From the NCBI GenBank assembly GCA_023251695.1, contig JAHEYE010000130.1, positions 1 to 9,047 on the forward strand: 9,047 bases of DNA, in the 5' to 3' direction. Position 1 is the stretch's first letter; each line of letters starts with the position of its first letter. Source of the stretch: Sphingobacteriaceae bacterium. Its GTDB lineage: Bacteria > Bacteroidota > Bacteroidia > B-17B0 > Aurantibacillaceae. Shown one piece after another: positions 5,399 through 9,047 of the stretch. The notes beneath the pieces were generated by a model. It did no database searches and was not told the origin of the DNA. It saw only the letters and a list, made by a program, of their open reading frames with translations. The translations under genes and the position numbers were made by a program.

Positions 5399-8014
5399 TT
5401 ACAATCCCCTTTCTTTATCTAAATACGACCGAACAACCTCAATGGCGTTATCAATCACATCACTCAGCGCCGTAATAAATGTTCCCGGTTTTGCTATGTC
5501 TAAGGCGTGTTTTAAAGCTTCAATTTCTTTGGGAATGTATTCGTAAGATTGATTTGGGTTGGATTGTTTAATTCCTTCTACCAATAATCTTACAATATCA
5601 TCGGCTTCGCGGCCGCGTAAAAATTTATCCTGACGAATTATAATATGATCAAACATTTCTGCAGATATTCTTCCCATGTCCCTTATGTCATCATCACGTC
5701 TGTCGCCTGTACCGGTAATAATTCCGATTTTATAAGGTGATTCAATGGTTGACAAAAATTCTTTTATACCTCTGAAACCATCTGCATTATGAGCGAAGTC
5801 AATCAATACCTTATGTTCCTTGAAATCGAAAATATTCATTCGTCCCGGTGTTAATGTGGCCGACGGAATAAATGTTTCCAGGCTCAATTTAATATCTTCA
5901 ATCGTAAATCCATAAACATAGCTTGCTAAAGTAGCTGCGAGAACATTATAAATCATAAACGTTACTCTGCCGCCAAAGGTTAATGGAATCTGTGTCACTT
6001 TTCCGACTCTGAATTTCCAATCACCTTTTTTGATGGTGATAAATCCGTTTTCGTAAATAGCAGCAATGCCACCTTTTTTACAATGTTCTTTTATGATTGG
6101 GTTATTTTCATCCAGACTAAAATACGCAACATTACAATCAACAGTTTTTGAAATTCCTGCGCAATATTCGTTATCAGCATTTAAAACTACATAACCATCA
6201 CGCTTTACACTTTTAGCAACAACGCCCTTTACATTGGCCATGTCTTTAAGTGTATTAATATCCATTAAACCCATGTGGTCTTCCTGAATATTAGTTACAA
6301 CCGCAACATCGCATCGTCCGAAACCTAAACCTGCGCGTAAAATTCCGCCACGTGCTGTTTCTAAAACCGCGAAATCAACCGTAGGGTCTTTTAAAATAAA
6401 TTCAGCACTTACCGGTCCGGTTGTATCACCTTTGGTAAGCATTGAATTTTGCACATAAATTCCATCTGAAGTAGTGAAGCCAACTCTGTAACCATTATTT
6501 TTTACAATATGTGCAATCAAACGTGTAGTTGTGGTTTTACCGTTAGTTCCTGTAACGGCAATAATTGGAATGCGACAGCTTTTTCCGGGAGGATACAACA
6601 TATCAATAACAGGAGCTGCAACGTTACGTGGTAAACCTTTTGCAGGTGCTAAATGCATTCTGAATCCGGGAGCTGCATTTACTTCTAACACCACACCGCC
6701 CGAAACTTCTAAAGGCTCGCTTAAGTTTTGCGCCATAATATCAATACCGCAAATATCTAAGCCAATTACACGGGAAATCCTTTCACAAATAAAAATATTT
6801 GTCGGGTGCATGATGTGTGTTACGTCGGTTGACGTGCCTCCTGTGCTTAAATTAGCTGTGCCTTTTAAATAACAGTGCTCATCTTTTTTCAAAACCGTTT
6901 CTAAAGTGTAATTCGATTTCGCCAATTGCTCCATGGTTTCGCGGTCGACACTTATTTCTGTCAATACATTTTCATGACCGTAACCGCGGCGCGGATCTTT
7001 ATTTTCTTTATCAATTAATTGTTGAATGGTAGATTTTCCGTCACCTGTTACATGCGCAGGTTCACGTAAGGCTGCGGCAATAAAACGGTGGTTAATTACC
7101 AAAACACGGAAATCGTATCCTGAAATAAATTTCTCGACAATAATCCGTCTTGAATATTTTTTAGCGTGTTCAAATGCTGCCTTCGATTCTTCCAATGTTT
7201 TTACATTGATGGAAGCACCTTTTCCATGATTCCCATCCAAAGGTTTAAACACTAATGGAAATCCAATATCAGCAATTGCAGCTTCAATTTCAGTTTCATC
7301 CGAAATACATCTTCCTTTTGCAACAGGAATAGCCGCATCAATTAACATGCGCTTGGTTTCATCTTTATTCCCTGCTAAATCTACAGCGATAGAACTTGTC
7401 CTATCAGTCATCGTTGCACGAAAACGCACCTGATTTTTTCCGTAACCTAATTGTACCAATGATTGAGAGTTTAAGCGGATGTACGGGATATCTCTTGCCA
7501 CAGCTTCATCTACTATGGAACCTGTACTCGGACCAAAACGTTCGCGCTCGCGGATTTCGCGCATTTGTTTAATGTCGTTCTCTAAATCGTAATCTTTTCC
7601 TTCCACTAATGCTTCTGCAATTCTAACAGATGCTTTTGCAGCGTAAGTTCCCACTTTTTCTTCCATGTACGAGAACACCACATTGTAAATACCCGGTGTG
7701 CCTGTTCCGCGTGTACGACCAAAACCAACTTCCATACCTGCTAAAGATTGTATTTCGAGAGCAATGTGTTCAATAACATGTCCCATCCAAGTTCCTTCTT
7801 CAATACGTTCAAAAAAACCACCTTCATGGTCTTTCGAACAACGGTGCGATTTCATGGAAGGAAACATTTTTTTAAGACGTTCACCAAAGCCATTTATTTT
7901 ATTGGTTGGAGATTGCTCTAAAGCTTCTAAATCCAACTTCATTAAAATTAATTTTTTGCGGTAATTCGACCAGTAATTTGGACCTCTGAGGGCGCGGATG
8001 TCAATAATCTTCAT
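5399..8014 (-). CDS. cphA: cyanophycin synthetase, CphA1 type
   Basis: 871 aa, the usual length for bacterial CphA1. This cytosolic enzyme alternately adds L-Asp to the backbone and L-Arg to each Asp side chain, using ATP, to make cyanophycin, a nitrogen store. Domains: N domain, about 1-160, with GGFFERIEEGTWMGHVIEHI (65-84); ATP-grasp, about 220-475, with FKPLDGNHGKG (257-267) and LEVNAAPGFRMH (443-454); Mur-ligase-like domain, about 480-871, with the P-loop GTNGKTTT (489-496), ETARGG (552-557), TNIQEDHMG (574-582) and DFAHNADG (739-746). Both ATP sites look intact, which favours CphA1 over CphA2. H79, E82 and H83 in the N domain coincide with the region reported as a primer-generating hydrolytic site in CphA1, suggesting it may not need an added primer. 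ATG 8014 is the natural family start (MKIIDIRALRGPNYWS). It is divergent from cphB across 316 bp. Confidence 0.97.
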   Translation of the reverse strand: MKIIDIRALRGPNYWSNYRKKLILMKLDLEALEQSPTNKINGFGERLKKMFPSMKSHRCSKDHEGGFFERIEEGTWMGHVIEHIALEIQSLAGMEVGFGRTRGTGTPGIYNVVFSYMEEKVGTYAAKASVRIAEALVEGKDYDLENDIKQMREIRERERFGPSTGSIVDEAVARDIPYIRLNSQSLVQLGYGKNQVRFRATMTDRTSSIAVDLAGNKDETKRMLIDAAIPVAKGRCISDETEIEAAIADIGFPLVFKPLDGNHGKGASINVKTLEESKAAFEHAKKYSRRIIVEKFISGYDFRVLVINHRFIAAALREPAHVTGDGKSTIQQLIDKENKDPRRGYGHENVLTEISVDRETMEQLAKSNYTLETVLKKDEHCYLKGTANLSTGGTSTDVTHIMHPTNIFICERISRVIGLDICGIDIMAQNLSEPLEVSGGVVLEVNAAPGFRMHLAPAKGLPRNVAAPVIDMLYPPGKSCRIPIIAVTGTNGKTTTTRLIAHIVKNNGYRVGFTTSDGIYVQNSMLTKGDTTGPVSAEFILKDPTVDFAVLETARGGILRAGLGFGRCDVAVVTNIQEDHMGLMDINTLKDMANVKGVVAKSVKRDGYVVLNADNEYCAGISKTVDCNVAYFSLDENNPIIKEHCKKGGIAAIYENGFITIKKGDWKFRVGKVTQIPLTFGGRVTFMIYNVLAATLASYVYGFTIEDIKLSLETFIPSATLTPGRMNIFDFKEHKVLIDFAHNADGFRGIKEFLSTIESPYKIGIITGTGDRRDDDIRDMGRISAEMFDHIIIRQDKFLRGREADDIVRLLVEGIKQSNPNQSYEYIPKEIEALKHALDIAKPGTFITALSDVIDNAIEVVRSYLDKERGL

Positions 8015-8036
8015 TTAGATACATTTTGTTATATTC

Positions 8037-8044
8037 TAAATATA
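8037..8044 (-). promoter_or_regulatory. possible degenerate -7 box (TATATTTA) for cphA
   Basis: Minus-strand 8044-8037 is TATATTTA, one mismatch from TAnnTTTG, 22 bp before the cphA ATG. A TTTG lies at 8072-8069, 24 bp upstream, slightly further than normal. The 19-bp palindrome at 8051-8069 fills the space between the two elements. This is a tentative assignment. Confidence 0.25.
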
Positions 8045-8050
8045 ACTCAA

Positions 8051-8069
8051 GTTTTCTATTATAGAAAAC
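8051..8069. repeat. 19-bp palindrome upstream of cphA, candidate operator
   Basis: GTTTTCTAT and ATAGAAAAC are perfect 9-bp inverted arms around a single T. It lies 37 bp upstream of the cphA start. The odd-length, near-perfect symmetry is typical of a site for a dimeric repressor. It is not followed by a T-tract in either direction that would make it a terminator. The regulator is unknown. Confidence 0.5.
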
Positions 8070-8086
8070 AAATTAAACAGTATCTC

Positions 8087-8101
8087 TGATATTCAATATC
8101 A
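8087..8101. repeat. 15-bp palindrome TGATATT-C-AATATCA
   Basis: Perfect 7-bp arms around one C, 18 bp from the 19-bp palindrome and on the cphA side of the REP-like element. It shares the word TCAATAT with the inverted repeat near cphB (8282-8288). It could be a second regulator site, or chance in AT-rich DNA. Confidence 0.3.
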
Positions 8102-8160
8102 TCTTTTTGATTTATATCCGGTTACTTTTCAATTATCGCACTCTTTTATGAAGCACAATT

Positions 8161-8224
8161 TGTCATTTCGAGCGTAGTCGAGAAATTTTTGAGGGCTCAG
8201 GTCTCGACTACGCTCGACCTGACA
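8161..8224. repeat. REP/BIME-like inverted repeat (two 23-bp arms, 18-nt spacer)
   Basis: The left arm (8161-8183) and right arm (8202-8224) are inverted copies with a perfect 16-bp inner stem, TCGAGCGTAGTCGAGA against TCTCGACTACGCTCGA, and a 5-bp outer stem TGTCA/TGACA. They differ only at two bases (TT on the left, the equivalent of GG on the right). Each arm is also a small hairpin in its own right: TCGA-(GCGTAG)-TCGA on the left and TCGA-(CTACGC)-TCGA on the right, with a 2-nt bulge. In each, the flanks pair within that arm: ATT/AAT on the left and AGG/CCT on the right. The form resembles the dispersed TCGAGCG..GTCGAG repeats I recall from many Bacteroidota genomes. It is more GC-rich than its surroundings. 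It lacks a T-tract, so it is not a normal intrinsic terminator. Confidence 0.75.
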
Positions 8225-8257
8225 AGATGCTTCTAAACAATTAGCTGTTTAAAATAA

Positions 8258-8292
8258 GGCAATATTTATAGGGATTTAGAGTCAATATTGCC
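8258..8292. repeat. 9-bp inverted repeat GGCAATATT/AATATTGCC upstream of cphB
   Basis: GGCAATATT at 8258-8266 and AATATTGCC at 8284-8292 are perfect inverted arms with a 17-nt spacer, ending 11 bp before the cphB -7 box. The placement over the -33 zone suits a repressor or activator site. The core CAATATTG at 8283-8290 is itself palindromic. Regulation is inferred from position only. Confidence 0.4.
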
Positions 8293-8303
8293 AAGGTTTA
8301 AGG

Positions 8304-8311
8304 TAGATTTG
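8304..8311 (+). promoter_or_regulatory. -7 promoter box (TAGATTTG) for cphB
   Basis: TAGATTTG is an exact match to the Bacteroidota -7 consensus TAnnTTTG and ends 19 bp before the cphB ATG, leaving a leader of only about a dozen bases. No clear TTTG -33 element is found at the normal spacing, which could point to activator dependence or simply to a weak -33. Confidence 0.55.
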
Positions 8312-8330
8312 CAGTAAATAAACCAGAATA

Positions 8331-9047
8331 ATGGGCACACCAAAGGGTAAATTAATAATTATTGGAGGTTCGGTTGATAAGGGTAGTTTTTCTGAATCAC
8401 CCGAAGATTTAAGCAGGAAACTGAAATTTTTTGAAGAAGGGATTTTAAATAAAATCATAAAAGTTTCTGCAAAAAATAATTTATCGCGTATCGAAATTAT
8501 TACAACAGCTTCGAGTATTCCTGAAGAAGTAGGAGCAGAGTATGTAAACGCTTTTAAAAACCTGAATGTATTAAATGTTGGTGTATTAAATATTAAAACC
8601 CGTGAAGAGGCCAATGCGCATGAACACATTGAGCGATTAAGGGCTACTAATGTTGTTATGTTTACCGGTGGTGATCAGTTACGTTTGACTTCGATTTTCG
8701 GCGGTACTGACTTTCATCATTTATTATTAGAGAAATACGAAAATGAAGATTTTGTTATTTCAGGAACATCAGCAGGCGCTGCTGCCAGTTCAAATAATAT
8801 GATTTATCAGGGAAGTAGTCATGGTGCTTTATTAAAAGGCGAAGTAAAAATCACAGGAGGTTTAGGGTTTATTAATAACGTAATTATTGATACACATTTT
8901 GTACAGCGTGGAAGAATAGGAAGATTGCTATACGCTTGTGCGAGTAACCCAATTAACTTGGGTATTGGATTAGGAGAGGATACCGGATTATTAATTACCA
9001 ATGGAAATGTTATGGAAGCCATTGGTTCGGGTTTAATTATTTTAGTT
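8331..9047 (+). CDS. cphB: cyanophycinase (partial, C-terminus beyond window end)
   Basis: The reading frame is open from ATG 8331 to the last base, 239 codons without a stop. Family members are usually some 270-290 aa, so the last few dozen residues are missing. It is a peptidase family S51 serine hydrolase that cleaves cyanophycin into beta-Asp-Arg dipeptides. Visible motifs are KGKLIIIGGSVDKG (5-18), FTGGDQ (111-116), the nucleophile S147 in GTSAGAAASS (145-154), and DTHFVQRGRIGRL (187-199), which carries the likely catalytic H189 and substrate-contacting residues. GIGLGEDTGL (211-220) is also typical. No signal peptide is present, so it is the intracellular CphB type rather than the secreted CphE type. 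It is divergent from cphA, pairing synthesis and mobilisation. A dipeptide-cleaving isoaspartyl peptidase might follow downstream but is not in view. Confidence 0.94.
   Translation, partial: MGTPKGKLIIIGGSVDKGSFSESPEDLSRKLKFFEEGILNKIIKVSAKNNLSRIEIITTASSIPEEVGAEYVNAFKNLNVLNVGVLNIKTREEANAHEHIERLRATNVVMFTGGDQLRLTSIFGGTDFHHLLLEKYENEDFVISGTSAGAAASSNNMIYQGSSHGALLKGEVKITGGLGFINNVIIDTHFVQRGRIGRLLYACASNPINLGIGLGEDTGLLITNGNVMEAIGSGLIILV

Larger units (their letters stand above)
8015..8330. other. divergent cphA-cphB intergenic region (316 bp, non-coding)
   Basis: No gene is supported here. From left to right it holds a degenerate -7 box for cphA (8044-8037), a 19-bp palindrome (8051-8069), a 15-bp palindrome (8087-8101), the REP-like inverted repeat (8161-8224), a 9-bp inverted repeat (8258-8292) and the cphB -7 box (8304-8311). 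The stretch 8102-8160 shows nothing I can name. It is therefore the shared control region of cyanophycin synthesis and breakdown. Confidence 0.7.

Noticed and set aside
6531..6872. Plus-strand open frame inside cphA
   Set aside because: Antisense shadow of a gene with clear conserved motifs; the translated product resembles no known family.
8161..8224. Intrinsic transcription terminator
   Set aside because: The stem is strong, but the spacer is 18 nt, there is no T-tract after it on either strand, and it sits between divergent gene starts where no terminator is needed.
8282..8629. Minus-strand open frame over the cphB start
   Set aside because: Overlaps cphB codons that carry cyanophycinase motifs; its own translation has no recognisable domain.

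Overview
The window looks like chromosomal DNA from a member of the Bacteroidota (Bacteroidetes). Four things suggest this. The 502-aa secreted protein ends in a type IX secretion (T9SS) sorting domain. A DUF3467 protein is present. The genes lack Shine-Dalgarno sequences and have A/T-rich leaders. Several intergenic gaps carry the Bacteroidota -7 promoter box TAnnTTTG. The DNA is AT-rich and densely packed, with no RNA gene, phage, insertion sequence or CRISPR visible. A flavobacterial or related lineage is plausible, but the genus cannot be read from the sequence.

Left part (1-2332). A leftward pyridoxal-phosphate enzyme of the alpha-oxoamine synthase family is cut by the window edge. A 132-bp divergent gap (216-347) separates it from a rightward set: a class IV aminotransferase, then pyrF (OMP decarboxylase) overlapping it by 4 bp, then a DUF3467 protein 6 bp further on. 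This is probably one transcription unit of housekeeping metabolism.

Middle (2369-5398). A secreted right-handed beta-helix protein with a T9SS tail converges on, and overlaps by 8 bp, a leftward PhnP-like metallo-beta-lactamase-fold hydrolase that starts at GTG. Upstream of the hydrolase lies a rhomboid intramembrane protease. The hydrolase and rhomboid genes follow cphA on the same strand with gaps of only 31 and 34 bp, so cphA-rhomboid-hydrolase may be co-transcribed. The rhomboid gene also has its own possible -7 box.

Right part (5399-9047). This is a cyanophycin locus. A full-length CphA1-type cyanophycin synthetase (871 aa) runs leftward and a cyanophycinase (cphB, cut by the window end after 239 aa) runs rightward. 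CphA builds the multi-L-arginyl-poly-L-aspartate storage polymer and CphB cuts it into beta-Asp-Arg dipeptides, so synthesis and breakdown are encoded back to back. Their 316-bp shared upstream region is the most structured non-coding stretch in the window. It holds a 19-bp palindrome near cphA, a 15-bp palindrome, a 64-bp REP/BIME-like inverted repeat whose arms each show matching changes in their own flanks, and a 9-bp inverted repeat just upstream of the likely cphB -7 box.
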